Assembly: GCF_938045205.1 (NCBI RefSeq)
Contig: NZ_CALIMY010000037.1
Location: 1 to 17,459 of the forward strand
From: an uncultured Campylobacter sp.
GTDB lineage: Bacteria > Campylobacterota > Campylobacteria > Campylobacterales > Campylobacteraceae
Length of the DNA stretch: 17,459 nt
Reading direction: 5' to 3'
Shown here: positions 1 through 8,234 of the stretch, in pieces
Numbering within the stretch: the stretch's first letter is position 1
How the letters are laid out: every line of letters starts with the position of its first letter
The notes under the pieces: generated by a model
The model's input: the letters and a program-made list of their open reading frames with translations, nothing else
What the model was told of the DNA's origin: nothing
Database searches by the model: none
Translations under genes and position numbers: made by a program

Positions 1-242
1 TTATAATGAAGCAACCAAATATCCTCGCCCGTATAGCCATCTCGTGGATCCGGCATAGATGCTAAACATACATGAATAAGCCAAGCATCTCTTTGCTTAT
101 CGATAACCCAATTCATCCAATCAGTATCATTATCCTGGATTGGGTATGTGTAATTGTACTTCATCAATAGCTCGTTCATATTGCTTAAAATATCATATTT
201 CTTCAAGTCCTCTTTAGAAATATGCTCCGCAATAAACGCCAT
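1..242 (-). CDS. Hypothetical protein, C-terminus cut off by the left edge
   Basis: The minus strand has an open frame from an ATG at 242 down to the window edge, giving 80 residues with no stop. A strong ribosome-binding site (AAGGAGGG, 5 bases before the ATG) supports both start and strand. The visible part begins MAFIAEHISKEDLKKYD and continues with a Trp-rich, polar stretch (DWMNWVIDKQRDAWLIHVC, then PDPRDGYTGEDIWLLHY). There is no signal peptide or membrane segment, so it is probably a cytosolic protein. I do not recognise the family. The DNA is somewhat more AT-rich than the neighbouring core genes, so it may be accessory. No partner is visible, because the next gene (428-1261) lies 185 bases away on the same strand and upstream of it. 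A GTTCG/CGAAC dyad at 282-300 lies in its promoter region. Confidence 0.7.
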   Translation of the reverse strand, partial: MAFIAEHISKEDLKKYDILSNMNELLMKYNYTYPIQDNDTDWMNWVIDKQRDAWLIHVCLASMPDPRDGYTGEDIWLLHY

Positions 243-427
243 CTAGCCCTCCTTGAGAAATTCTATAATTTAAAGTAGATCGTTCGTATACAGACCGAAC
301 AAAGACGAGAGCTCAAATTTAATCCTTTTACTGACGAGAACTTATCGTTAAAGCTGCCAATTTATATGCGATTATCGTCAATTTTTACTATAACCTTTCG
401 TAAAATTCGTTATGAAATTAAAAAATT

Positions 428-1261
428 TCAAGCGCTTTGTCGCTCGCTACCTCTTTTAAATTTAGCGTCCAAAAATACGCAGAATTTCACGCCGTATAGG
501 TAGAAAATCCAGCTTATGTAGATCCACAGAAAGAAAAATAGCGCGACCGAAAACGAGCCGTAGATGCTAAGATAGGTTTTGTTATAAAAGACGTATTGCG
601 CAAAAACCAGTCTTGAAAGCCACCATAAAATCGATGCTACGAGCGATGAGGCAAGCACCGCTTTTGCGCGGATCTCGCGGTTGATCGCCGTAGCATAAGT
701 GATAGCAAAAATCCCCCAAACGATTAAGTAGGGTAGAATTTTAAGCAAATTTATCCAGCTCGTAAGCTCGGTTTTATTTAGCAGCTCCTGAAGCTCGCCG
801 CTGATATAAAACGATGCTCCAAGCCCCACAGGAGCGAGCGTCATCAGCGTCCAGTAGGTGCTTAGGCTCTTAAAAAAGCTTCGCTCGGGCGAATGTGAAA
901 TGCGCGCGATAATCGCTTCAAAATCTCCGAAAAACAGCACCGATGTAACTAACACTGCGCAAAAGCCCGTTACGCCAAGGCTTAGTCCGTTAGCCATAAA
1001 TTCCTCGATATAGTGTGCCATGCTCGCTTGATTTGCAGGCAGGAAGTTTGAAAAGATAAAGCCCATAATCTTATCGTAGTAGCCTTTGAAGCTTGGTAGC
1101 TGCATAAAGACGCTAAGCGAGACCATCAGCACCGGCAGTAGCGCCAGAATCGTGTGAAAGCTAAGGCTTGATGCATGGTGCATCAGCTGCGAATCATATA
1201 AGCATTTGTAGTTTTTGAGTCGATTTTGCACTTGCATAAGCGCCGGTATTAGTTTTTTCAT
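428..1261 (-). CDS. YihY/BrkB (UPF0761) family inner-membrane protein
   Basis: This is a 277-residue polytopic membrane protein with about six hydrophobic segments: roughly residues 33-52, 93-112, 137-155, 172-192, 200-220 and 236-260. The N-terminal pattern (YDSQLMHHASSLSFHTILALLPVL) and the late SIYGSFSVALFFFLWIYISW stretch are typical of the YihY/virulence factor BrkB family. That family was once misnamed RNase BN; its true role is unsettled, with transport or envelope functions proposed. The start is an ATG at 1261, preceded by AT-rich DNA, and the gene diverges from the TonB-dependent receptor. It ends in a short charged tail (KFKRGSERQSA). The stop overlaps a 7-bp AT-rich dyad (413-430), but no U-tract follows, so I do not call a terminator. 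The family call is confident; no function can be assigned. Confidence 0.9.
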   Translation of the reverse strand: MKKLIPALMQVQNRLKNYKCLYDSQLMHHASSLSFHTILALLPVLMVSLSVFMQLPSFKGYYDKIMGFIFSNFLPANQASMAHYIEEFMANGLSLGVTGFCAVLVTSVLFFGDFEAIIARISHSPERSFFKSLSTYWTLMTLAPVGLGASFYISGELQELLNKTELTSWINLLKILPYLIVWGIFAITYATAINREIRAKAVLASSLVASILWWLSRLVFAQYVFYNKTYLSIYGSFSVALFFFLWIYISWIFYLYGVKFCVFLDAKFKRGSERQSA

Positions 1262-1421
1262 ACGGGCGATTTTACATTAAAAATTTAGAATTTCATATAA
1301 ATTTGCGTAATTTTTCTTTTGTATCTCAGTATATCGTCTATGAAATTTTAAACTGCAAAAATGCGACTACAAATATATAAATTTATATCTCGAATTTAGT
1401 CGAAATTTAGGAAAATTTTTC

Positions 1422-1427
1422 TAATAT
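1422..1427 (+). promoter_or_regulatory. Candidate -10 element for the TonB-dependent receptor gene
   Basis: TAATAT follows a T-run (TTTTTC) about 44 bases before the preferred start at 1471. Campylobacter vegetative promoters typically have a -10 box preceded by T-rich DNA and no strong -35. A small palindrome, TAATATTA (1437-1444), lies just downstream in an AT-rich stretch where iron regulation by Fur would be expected. It is too poor a match to call a Fur box. Confidence 0.3.
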
Positions 1428-1470
1428 GCTAAAAAATAATATTAAATATATCCATAACGAAGGGAAAATA

Positions 1471-3741
1471 ATGGAACGAAGGAAAACGATGAAATTTAAA
1501 ATTTCATTAGCGGCATGTATGTGTCTGCTATGCAGCAGTTTAGCTGCAGCGCAAAGTGGCGGTAATTCTGCGCCTGAAAAGTCGCAGAATATGGGCGTAA
1601 TCGAGGTAAATTCCGTCGGCGATAATATCAGCGAGAGCGGCATCGACGAGGGCTTTTTGAGCAAAAATGTGCAGCAAGGCATGCTTGCTGGCAAGCGCGC
1701 TTTGGATCTTCCGTATCAGATCAACACGATCAGCAAGGAGATCATGAACCATCAAGGCGTCACCGGCTACGAGGAGGCGGTCAAATACTTCCCGTCCGCG
1801 CAGATTCAGATGCGCGGCGGCGCTACGGTCGGACGCCCGCAGACACGCGGCTTTGAGGGTAGCGTCGTAGGCAACAGCTTCTGGGACGGCTTTTATACGA
1901 TTTCGACGACGGCGATTCCGATGGCGATGTTTGAGAGCTTTCAGGTGCAAAACGGCGTCGCAGGCTCGCTCTACGGCGCACAAAACCCGGTTGGCATTTT
2001 CAGCTACACGCGCAAGCGCCCGGTAAAAGATCAATACATAATTTGGAGCGATTATATGTCGCGAAGCAACCTAGGTCTTGGTCTTGATCTATCCGATAAA
2101 TTTGAAAAATTCGGCTACCGCGCGGTATTTTACGGATCAAACGGCGACAGACAGCCAAAGGGTTCAAATTTACAGCGCCGCTTAGCCAGCGTCACGATGG
2201 AATTTTATCCGACGGGCGATCTAACGTTTGAAACCGCAGCGAGCTATTACGAGCACAATACTAAGGGCTTTGCAGGGCAGTTTGCTCTGGGCGTGCGAGA
2301 CGGCAAGATCGTAGACGGCATGGAGCTTCCAAAGGCGGTGGATTCCTCAAAACGCGGTCTTGGGCAGAGCTTTGGAGGCATGCATCTAAAAACCACTACC
2401 GCAAGCGTGAAATTTAAATTTACGCCTACCGATAAATGGTATTTAGAGGGTGGCTTTCAGTTTCAGCGCGCCGATCGTGATACTCATGGCGTTGTAAATT
2501 ATATCTTGCCTAGCACACATCCGCAATATACAAAGCCGGGCGATTATCAAACCAGACACAGCGGCGGTGCTACGGCGGCATATAGATTCGATCTGCCAAG
2601 CGGCTATCTCAAGGCTAATACGCAGTTTAACACGGGCGATATCGAGCACGATTTCAGCGTGCAGACTAACGGCTATCACTGGACGCAGGATAGATATAAG
2701 ATCGCGAGCACCAACTACACTTCACCTACCATCGGTAATATCTACGATCCTAAAATTCTAAATTACACCGGCGCTAGGCGCGGAAGTGGGCTGTATCACT
2801 ATGCGGTTTTGGATATGTATAACGTCTCGGTGTTAGACGATATCACGATAAACGATAAATTTGACGTGATGCTAAGCGCATCTAAGGCGTGGATGAGGCA
2901 GGAGTCCTACAATAAAAATGAGCAAAGACTTGTAAAAGCCTATAGCGATTCGGGCTATAGTTGGGCGAGCAGCTTGATCTTCCATCCGATAGAGGACGCT
3001 AGCATCTACTACACCTATGCAGATAGCTTGCAGCAAGGCTCTACCTATGTTTATCCGGCTAGCAGCCCATATGCGGGCGAGGTCGCCTCTACGTCGCCGT
3101 ATCGCTCCAAGCAGCACGAGATCGGCGCTAAGATTCGCGTAGCCGATATGATTGATTTTAGCGTGGCGTATTTTGATATACGTCGTCCGATTGCTTACTT
3201 GAATAGTTCTACGGGGATCTACGGCATAAATGGCGAGCAGCGCAACCGCGGATTTGAGTTTATGAGCGGCGGACGAATTACGCAAAATTTAAGCGTGCTG
3301 GGCGGCTTTACCTACATCGATCCTAAGATGCATAACGTAAGCATCGCGGGCGCTAACCGCAAGGTCGCAAACGGCATTCCTAAACTAAATGCAAATTTGA
3401 TGCTTGATTACGTGATCCCCGGCACCGATAAACTTGCGATCAGTACGAATTTCCACTACACCGGCAAGATGTATCTGGATGATCTAAACACTCAGCATAC
3501 GCCTAGCTTTTTCGTTACTGATATCGGCATTAGATATACGAGCGAGCATCTTTTAGGCGATAAGACCACGCTACGTTTCAACGTAAATAACGTATTTAAC
3601 AAAAAATACTGGGCAGGAATGTATCCTGCGAGCGCCGACGGTGCGGGCGGTCTTAACGTAACTAGCGTGCTAGGCTCGGCAAACGGCGTAACGCTCGGCG
3701 AGAGTAGAAGCTTCATGCTCTCTGCGGAGGTGAAATTTTAA
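1471..3741 (+). CDS. TonB-dependent siderophore-type outer-membrane receptor
   Basis: This is a ligand-gated outer-membrane transporter that would import a ferric siderophore or similar chelate using TonB/ExbBD energy. From the ATG at 1471 it is 756 residues. A signal peptide (MKFKISLAACMCLLCSSLAAA) begins six residues in. A TonB-box-like stretch follows (MGVIEVNS), then a plug domain at about residues 75-185 ending SLYGAQNPVGIFSYTRKRP. That end matches the plug end of FhuA/FhuE-type siderophore receptors. The rest is an alternating aromatic-rich barrel ending in AEVKF, with the terminal Phe expected for BAM-dependent insertion. Starts at 1471 (AAGGG upstream) and 1489 (AAGGA upstream) are both well supported; an earlier in-frame ATG at 1426 lies inside the likely promoter. 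The gene stands alone between divergent yihY and a terminator. The substrate cannot be told from sequence. Confidence 0.93.
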   Translation: MERRKTMKFKISLAACMCLLCSSLAAAQSGGNSAPEKSQNMGVIEVNSVGDNISESGIDEGFLSKNVQQGMLAGKRALDLPYQINTISKEIMNHQGVTGYEEAVKYFPSAQIQMRGGATVGRPQTRGFEGSVVGNSFWDGFYTISTTAIPMAMFESFQVQNGVAGSLYGAQNPVGIFSYTRKRPVKDQYIIWSDYMSRSNLGLGLDLSDKFEKFGYRAVFYGSNGDRQPKGSNLQRRLASVTMEFYPTGDLTFETAASYYEHNTKGFAGQFALGVRDGKIVDGMELPKAVDSSKRGLGQSFGGMHLKTTTASVKFKFTPTDKWYLEGGFQFQRADRDTHGVVNYILPSTHPQYTKPGDYQTRHSGGATAAYRFDLPSGYLKANTQFNTGDIEHDFSVQTNGYHWTQDRYKIASTNYTSPTIGNIYDPKILNYTGARRGSGLYHYAVLDMYNVSVLDDITINDKFDVMLSASKAWMRQESYNKNEQRLVKAYSDSGYSWASSLIFHPIEDASIYYTYADSLQQGSTYVYPASSPYAGEVASTSPYRSKQHEIGAKIRVADMIDFSVAYFDIRRPIAYLNSSTGIYGINGEQRNRGFEFMSGGRITQNLSVLGGFTYIDPKMHNVSIAGANRKVANGIPKLNANLMLDYVIPGTDKLAISTNFHYTGKMYLDDLNTQHTPSFFVTDIGIRYTSEHLLGDKTTLRFNVNNVFNKKYWAGMYPASADGAGGLNVTSVLGSANGVTLGESRSFMLSAEVKF

Positions 3742-3769
3742 AATCTAGCGGGTTTAAAATTTCTAATTG

Positions 3770-3800
3770 AGCGGCGCGAATGATTATGGCGCCGCTTTTA
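3770..3800 (+). terminator. Rho-independent terminator after the TonB-dependent receptor
   Basis: A perfect 8-bp GC-rich stem, AGCGGCGC (3770-3777) with GCGCCGCT (3789-3796), has an 11-base loop and is followed by TTTTA. It starts 29 bases after the receptor stop codon, so it should end that transcript. Confidence 0.8.
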
Positions 3801-3844
3801 AATTTATGAAATTTTATCGTTCTAAGCAGCAAGACTAATTTTAA

Positions 3845-3883
3845 CGAGGCTTAGTTTTAATTCATTTTAAAATTTAAGCCTCG
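3845..3883. repeat. Long inverted repeat (hairpin) in the intergenic region
   Basis: CGAGGCTTA (3845-3853) pairs perfectly with TAAGCCTCG (3875-3883). The pairing continues inward, with one bulge, through GTTTTAA and TTAAAATT, leaving a loop of about six bases (TTCATT). No U-tract follows on the plus strand; AATT-rich DNA flanks both sides. It could be a backup terminator, a small structured RNA or a decayed repeat. Confidence 0.55.
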
Positions 3884-3997
3884 GATTTTGAAATTTTAAA
3901 CCTTGATTTTAAAATTTAAATCTTTAAATTTTTAGATCGCCGCGCCTCGGCTTGCTCGCAAAATTTATCCGCGCGCGGTTTAAAATTTAGCCGTTTT

Positions 3998-4007
3998 TGG
4001 TTATAAT
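3998..4007 (+). promoter_or_regulatory. Probable promoter -10 (TGGTTATAAT) for the COG3400 gene
   Basis: A perfect TATAAT (4002-4007) follows a T-run and a TG, and lies 27 bases before the start codon at 4035. This is the typical layout of a Campylobacter sigma-70 promoter. The spacer before it (3884-3997) holds only AT-rich repeats and a weak CCGCGC/GCGCGG dyad. Confidence 0.6.
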
Positions 4008-4034
4008 CTTTGCAAAACCACGAAACGGAGAGCA

Positions 4035-5453
4035 ATGAAACAAGTTTTAATCATCGCAAGCGGAAAGTTTGCGCGCCATTTTTTATCCAAAGTTTGTAAA
4101 ATCAAAGATGTCATCAGATCATATCGCGTCATAGCTAAAAATACGGATGCCGTGCCCACAGAGCTTGAAAACGAGTCAAATTTTTCGGTCGAGATTTTTG
4201 ATCCTACTAGCATTGAGCGGTTGCGCGTGGTGCTAGTAGGGGAGGAATTTGACCGCTGCATAATGATAATGGAGGATGAATTTGACACTAAAGTAACGCT
4301 TGAAAATTTAAAGACGCTCGCTCCGGATTTAGAGCTTTATGTGGCTGATTTTTGGGGACTTTTGCGCGAGAATAAAAATGAAGCTCACGTAAAAATCGTA
4401 AATACCCTCGCGCTAAATTCCTCGCGTTTCATCGGCTTTTTGCCCGACAGTCCCGTTTTTGCGGGCAATATTGGACTTGGGCGCGGAGAGATAATGGAGG
4501 TCAAAGTGCCCGTAGGAAGCTCGTTTGCGTATAAAAAGCTAAGCACGCTTCGCAATGACAAATATCAAATTCCGATGATCTACCGTCACAACAATTACAT
4601 CGTAACAAGCCCCGGTACTCGCATCTATCCCAACGACACGATCTTGGTCGTGGGCGAGCCGAGTGCGCTACGAGCGGTGTTTGCGGAGGTTAAGAAGCAA
4701 AAAGGGCAGTTTCCTTCGCCGTTTGGGCTAAACATCTACGCGCTAATCGATATGAAAAAGATGAGCGAAGAGGGTATTTCAAAGGCGATCAGGGCGCTTG
4801 AATTTTTAGATGGACGTATCAAAAATCATAAAATTTATCTGCGAATTTTAAATCCTACGATAAACGACGAGTTTGCGCGGATGAAGGAGCTGTGCGAGCG
4901 GGATAAATTTGAAATTCTCATCGATTACTCGGGCGAGCTAAATTTAAAGCGCGATATAAGCGAAAACAAAGCGGGGCTTTTGGTTTGTAGCAGCGAGGTT
5001 TTCGAGGCGAAAAAGAGCGCTTTAAAGGCGCTTGAAATTCCCGTGCTAAGCCTGGGCGAGAACGAGTTAAAGGATGTAGAAAAAAGCGTCGTAATAAGCG
5101 GCGGAGAGAGGCTGCGCGAGGAATCTAGCATCGTCTTTGACATCAGCTCGCAGCTAGGGCTAGACGTGTATTTGTATCTTTTCGGCGAGAGCGAAAAGAG
5201 CGAATTTGCTCAAAGCTACGCCGATCTTTCCAAACTTTTTAAGCAGAGCTTATACATCGTAACTGATGAGAGCAAAAACCCGATTTTATCGCTTAGCAGC
5301 GAGCGAAATTTGCTGCAATTCGTGCCGTTTAACGATAGAATTTTAGATAAAAAAATCATGGCGATTTTCAAAAAGGATTTAGACCAGATGTATTTTAAGC
5401 TCGGCAAAAATCATCAAATTTTTATCCCGAGCGATTACGGGTATGAAAAGTAA
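4035..5453 (+). CDS. COG3400-type soluble protein with TrkA-N/RCK-C domains
   Basis: This is a 472-residue cytosolic protein with no membrane segment. Residues 1-115 look like a Rossmann-type TrkA-N (RCK-N) domain starting MKQVLIIASGKFARHFL. The usual GxGxxG is degenerate, so nucleotide binding is uncertain. Residues 145-222 form an RCK-C domain (GEIMEVKVPVGSSF to NDTILVVGEPSALR). The remaining 240 residues make an alpha/beta region I cannot name (GISKAIRALEFLDGRIKNHK and onward). In K+ transport systems such RCK modules gate a channel or Trk/Kef transporter, but no channel gene is adjacent. I recall this architecture as a conserved uncharacterised family (COG3400) in Campylobacterota. The start is an ATG with CGGAG upstream. 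The next gene, aroB, begins 43 bases later with its own promoter-like box. Confidence 0.8.
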   Translation: MKQVLIIASGKFARHFLSKVCKIKDVIRSYRVIAKNTDAVPTELENESNFSVEIFDPTSIERLRVVLVGEEFDRCIMIMEDEFDTKVTLENLKTLAPDLELYVADFWGLLRENKNEAHVKIVNTLALNSSRFIGFLPDSPVFAGNIGLGRGEIMEVKVPVGSSFAYKKLSTLRNDKYQIPMIYRHNNYIVTSPGTRIYPNDTILVVGEPSALRAVFAEVKKQKGQFPSPFGLNIYALIDMKKMSEEGISKAIRALEFLDGRIKNHKIYLRILNPTINDEFARMKELCERDKFEILIDYSGELNLKRDISENKAGLLVCSSEVFEAKKSALKALEIPVLSLGENELKDVEKSVVISGGERLREESSIVFDISSQLGLDVYLYLFGESEKSEFAQSYADLSKLFKQSLYIVTDESKNPILSLSSERNLLQFVPFNDRILDKKIMAIFKKDLDQMYFKLGKNHQIFIPSDYGYEK

Positions 5454-5463
5454 TCGAAATTTA

Positions 5464-5472
5464 TGTTACAAT
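5464..5472 (+). promoter_or_regulatory. Candidate extended -10 promoter (TGTTACAAT) for aroB and downstream genes
   Basis: TG, one base, then TACAAT, lies 24 bases before the aroB start in the only spacer of the COG3400 to ftsH-like run before the mogA gap. The four genes from aroB to the ftsH-like gene overlap one another, so this box could drive all of them. Confidence 0.45.
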
Positions 5473-5496
5473 TACCCAAAAATCAAAGGCTAGCGT

Positions 5497-6528
5497 ATGA
5501 AAATCGATCTTAATTTAGGCAAAAAATACAGCGTTTTTATCGACGAATTGCATAGTTTAAAACTTAGCGGTAAGGTCGCTATTGTGACAAACCCCAAAGT
5601 AGGGGGGCTGTGGCTTGATTTCTTACTGCAGCGGCTAGATTGCGAGCAAAAATTTATCATCACGATCCCAGACGGAGAGGAGTATAAAAATACCGCGAGC
5701 GTGGAGCAAATTTTAGAGCAGCTTTTCAGCTCCAAGCTTGATCGCAAAAGCACGCTCATCGCCCTTGGCGGTGGTGTCATTAGCGATATAACGGGCTTTT
5801 GCGCGAGCATTTATGAGCGTGGCATCGATTTTATCAATATTCCGACGACCTTGCTAGCGCAAGTGGACGCAAGCGTCGGCGGTAAGACTGGCGTAAATAA
5901 TCGTTTCGGTAAAAATTTAATCGGCTCCTTTTATCAACCGCGAGCGGTTTATTGCGAGAGCAAATTTTTATCGACGCTTCCTGCGCGGGAGTTTGCCGCA
6001 GGCGTTGCGGAGGCTGTAAAGATGGCTGTATGCTTTGATGTCGAACTATTTAAATTTTTCGAGACGCACGATCTGAAAAGCGCCGATGAAATTTCGCACG
6101 TAATCGCTCGCTGCGTGGAGATTAAAGCGGGCGTCGTAGAGCGTGACGAGCGCGAAAGCGGCGTGCGTGCAGTGTTAAACTACGGACACACCTTTGCTCA
6201 CGCTATCGAAAAAATTACTAATTATAAAAAATTTTTGCACGGCGAGGCTGTGGCGATCGGCATGGTGATGGCAAACGCTTTGGCGCGACGCCTCGGTAAG
6301 CTAAGCGGCGAGCAGGAGGAGAAGATCCGCGCCGTGCTTCAAAAATTCGCGCTTCCGATAAAATTCCACGTAGAGGATGCGGCGGAATTTTACGAGCTGT
6401 TTTTTCTCGATAAAAAGAGCGAAAACGGCAAGATAAAATTTATCCTGCCCGACGGCATCGGTAAATTCTACACTTCCAAAGAGATCGCAAAAGATGAAGT
6501 AATCGCAGCGCTGAAAGAGTTTGAATGA
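5497..6528 (+). CDS. aroB: 3-dehydroquinate synthase
   Basis: AroB is the second enzyme of the shikimate pathway. It converts DAHP to 3-dehydroquinate using NAD+ and a divalent metal (Zn or Co) in the cytosol. The 343-residue length is normal. The NAD-binding GGGVISDITGF (91-101) and the PTTLLAQVDASVGGKTGVN block (116-134) are diagnostic. The three metal ligands are visible: Glu172 (GVAEAVKM), His231 (NYGHTFAHAIE) and His248 (LHGEAVAIGM). The ATG start has AAAGG upstream. The stop overlaps the start of the MscS-type gene (ATGA, 4 bases), so the two are translationally coupled. AroB-channel-MtaB-FtsH paralogue is, as I recall, also the order in Helicobacter pylori (HP0283-HP0286), with a related order in C. 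jejuni. Confidence 0.97.
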   Translation: MKIDLNLGKKYSVFIDELHSLKLSGKVAIVTNPKVGGLWLDFLLQRLDCEQKFIITIPDGEEYKNTASVEQILEQLFSSKLDRKSTLIALGGGVISDITGFCASIYERGIDFINIPTTLLAQVDASVGGKTGVNNRFGKNLIGSFYQPRAVYCESKFLSTLPAREFAAGVAEAVKMAVCFDVELFKFFETHDLKSADEISHVIARCVEIKAGVVERDERESGVRAVLNYGHTFAHAIEKITNYKKFLHGEAVAIGMVMANALARRLGKLSGEQEEKIRAVLQKFALPIKFHVEDAAEFYELFFLDKKSENGKIKFILPDGIGKFYTSKEIAKDEVIAALKEFE

Positions 6529-8234
6529 GAGCGCTTGCAGCTATTTTTTTGATTTTTAATCTTGCATTTTGCGAGGCAAATTCTACGCTCTCCGCCGCGC
6601 ACACGCGCTTAGAATCCAACGCTAGCTCCGCCGTTAGTGAGAAGAAAGATGAAAATTCTAAGCTATCCGCGTCGCTAAAAGATCAGATCCGTGTTATTGA
6701 CGATGAGATTAAAAATAATATCTGGATCTCTCGCTTTTCAAATTTCATCGGCTATCAAAATTTACAAAAGCAATCCAGCCAGCTCGAAACGGAGCTAAAA
6801 AAGAGCGCCGGCACCGATAAGATCGCAGAGATTCAAAAAAGACTTCGCGCCGTAAAAGAGCAGCTCATACTGCTAAAAGAGTATGAAAAATCTCCGTTTT
6901 TAGATATCATCGCGATGCCTGAAACTCCCGAGCCTGCGCGCATTACAAATCCTTTTTCGATAATTTCCGGTTTTTCTACGATTAGAAATCTGCAAGCTCA
7001 AAAGATGGAGCAGAAAAACGCCATCGAAAATATTAAAGCTTTAATCGATAAACTTGAAGCAAAAAGAGCGCTATATGAGCGCTTGATGCAGATTGATACG
7101 GACGCAAGCGCTGCGGCGGAGCTTAAAAGCTTAGATTACGAGCTTAGCGAGTTTAGCTCCGCATACGAGATCGCGCAGACCACATACGACGTTTACGAAA
7201 AAAAGATCAACTCCCAAATCGCCGTGCAGACCGCCGATATAAAAGCGCAGATCAAGCGCGCGGGAAACATCGCTGTGTGGATTTTGATCGTCATCGCGCT
7301 GTCGTTTTTCTGCAAGGTGGTGGCGAAAAAATATATCAAAAACGACGAGAATTTTTATATCGTAAATAAAGCTATCAACGTTTTAAATTTCACGCTGATC
7401 GCACTGATACTACTCTTTTCTTACATCGAGAATATGACGCACTTCGTGACGGTTTTGGGCTTTGCCTCGGCAGGTCTTGCGATTGCGATGAAAGATATGT
7501 TTATGAGCTCCTTAGGCTGGCTTACGATTGTGCTTGGTGGCAGCTTTCGCGTGGGCGATCGTATTAGAGTGCATAAAAACGGCGAGACCTACGTAGGCGA
7601 TATCATCGATATTTCGGTGCTTAGGATGACGATTTTCGAGGACGTTACTATGACTACGTGGAGAGAAAATAAACGCGCGGGCAGGGTAATTTTCATACCG
7701 AACAATTATATTTTTACCGATCTTATCTCAAACTACACCCACAGCGGGCTTAAGACCGTCTGGGACGGCATTAGCATACTTTTAACATTTGATAGCAACC
7801 ATAAAAAGGCGATGTATCTCATAAAAAACATCGTGCGGAAGTATTCTAAGGGCTACACCGACATCGCCAAAAAGCAGATGGGCAAGCTGCGCTCGCAATA
7901 CAGCATCAAAAATCCAAACGTCGAGCCTAGAATTTTCAGCTTTTTTGAGCCATACGGTATTGAAATTTCGGTTTGGTATATGACGAACTCTTACGCGACG
8001 CTCGGGCTTCGCAGCAACATCTCGGCTGAAATTTTAGATGCGCTAAGAAGCGAGCCCGATATCAAGATCGCCTATCCTGCTTACACGCTTTTTAACGGCA
8101 AAAATTATGCGGCTGCGGGCGGAAATTTCATGGCGCAAGATCTCGGCTTCGAGCAGCAAGGCTCACAAAATTTAAACGCAGCGGCGCAGGGCGCAGGCTT
8201 TGCCACAGGAAGCGGATCTGGGAGCGAAATTTGA
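6525..8234 (+). CDS. MscS-family mechanosensitive ion channel with long periplasmic coiled-coil domain
   Basis: This is a 569-residue inner-membrane channel likely to open under membrane tension during osmotic downshock. A signal peptide (residues 1-18) is followed by a helical, charged periplasmic domain with coiled-coil character (about 45-115 and 155-245). Three membrane helices follow, at about 248-264, 284-302 and 305-335. The last is the pore-lining TM3 (VLGFASAGLAIAMKDMFMSS), rich in Gly and Ala as MscS requires. The MscS beta domain comes next (FRVGDRIRV to RVIFIPNNYIFTDLISNY, 341-404). The C-terminus is Gly/Ala/Gln-rich low complexity. The protein is about twice the size of E. coli MscS, because of the N-terminal extension. 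It overlaps aroB by 4 bases and mtaB by 4 bases. Ion selectivity and tension threshold cannot be read from the sequence. Confidence 0.92.
   Translation: MRALAAIFLIFNLAFCEANSTLSAAHTRLESNASSAVSEKKDENSKLSASLKDQIRVIDDEIKNNIWISRFSNFIGYQNLQKQSSQLETELKKSAGTDKIAEIQKRLRAVKEQLILLKEYEKSPFLDIIAMPETPEPARITNPFSIISGFSTIRNLQAQKMEQKNAIENIKALIDKLEAKRALYERLMQIDTDASAAAELKSLDYELSEFSSAYEIAQTTYDVYEKKINSQIAVQTADIKAQIKRAGNIAVWILIVIALSFFCKVVAKKYIKNDENFYIVNKAINVLNFTLIALILLFSYIENMTHFVTVLGFASAGLAIAMKDMFMSSLGWLTIVLGGSFRVGDRIRVHKNGETYVGDIIDISVLRMTIFEDVTMTTWRENKRAGRVIFIPNNYIFTDLISNYTHSGLKTVWDGISILLTFDSNHKKAMYLIKNIVRKYSKGYTDIAKKQMGKLRSQYSIKNPNVEPRIFSFFEPYGIEISVWYMTNSYATLGLRSNISAEILDALRSEPDIKIAYPAYTLFNGKNYAAAGGNFMAQDLGFEQQGSQNLNAAAQGAGFATGSGSGSEI

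Noticed and set aside
282..300. GTTCG/CGAAC dyad before the left-edge gene as an operator
   Set aside because: Only five bases per arm with no second copy; it is mentioned with the gene but not called.
413..430. TGAAATT/AATTTCA hairpin at the end of the yihY-type gene as a terminator
   Set aside because: The stem is nearly all A/T and no U-tract follows in the direction of transcription.
1540..2034. Minus-strand open frame of 164 codons inside the TonB-dependent receptor gene
   Set aside because: It lies wholly under a gene with clear plug and barrel motifs, is rich in Arg/Ala as antisense frames of GC-richer genes are, and has no recognisable domain.
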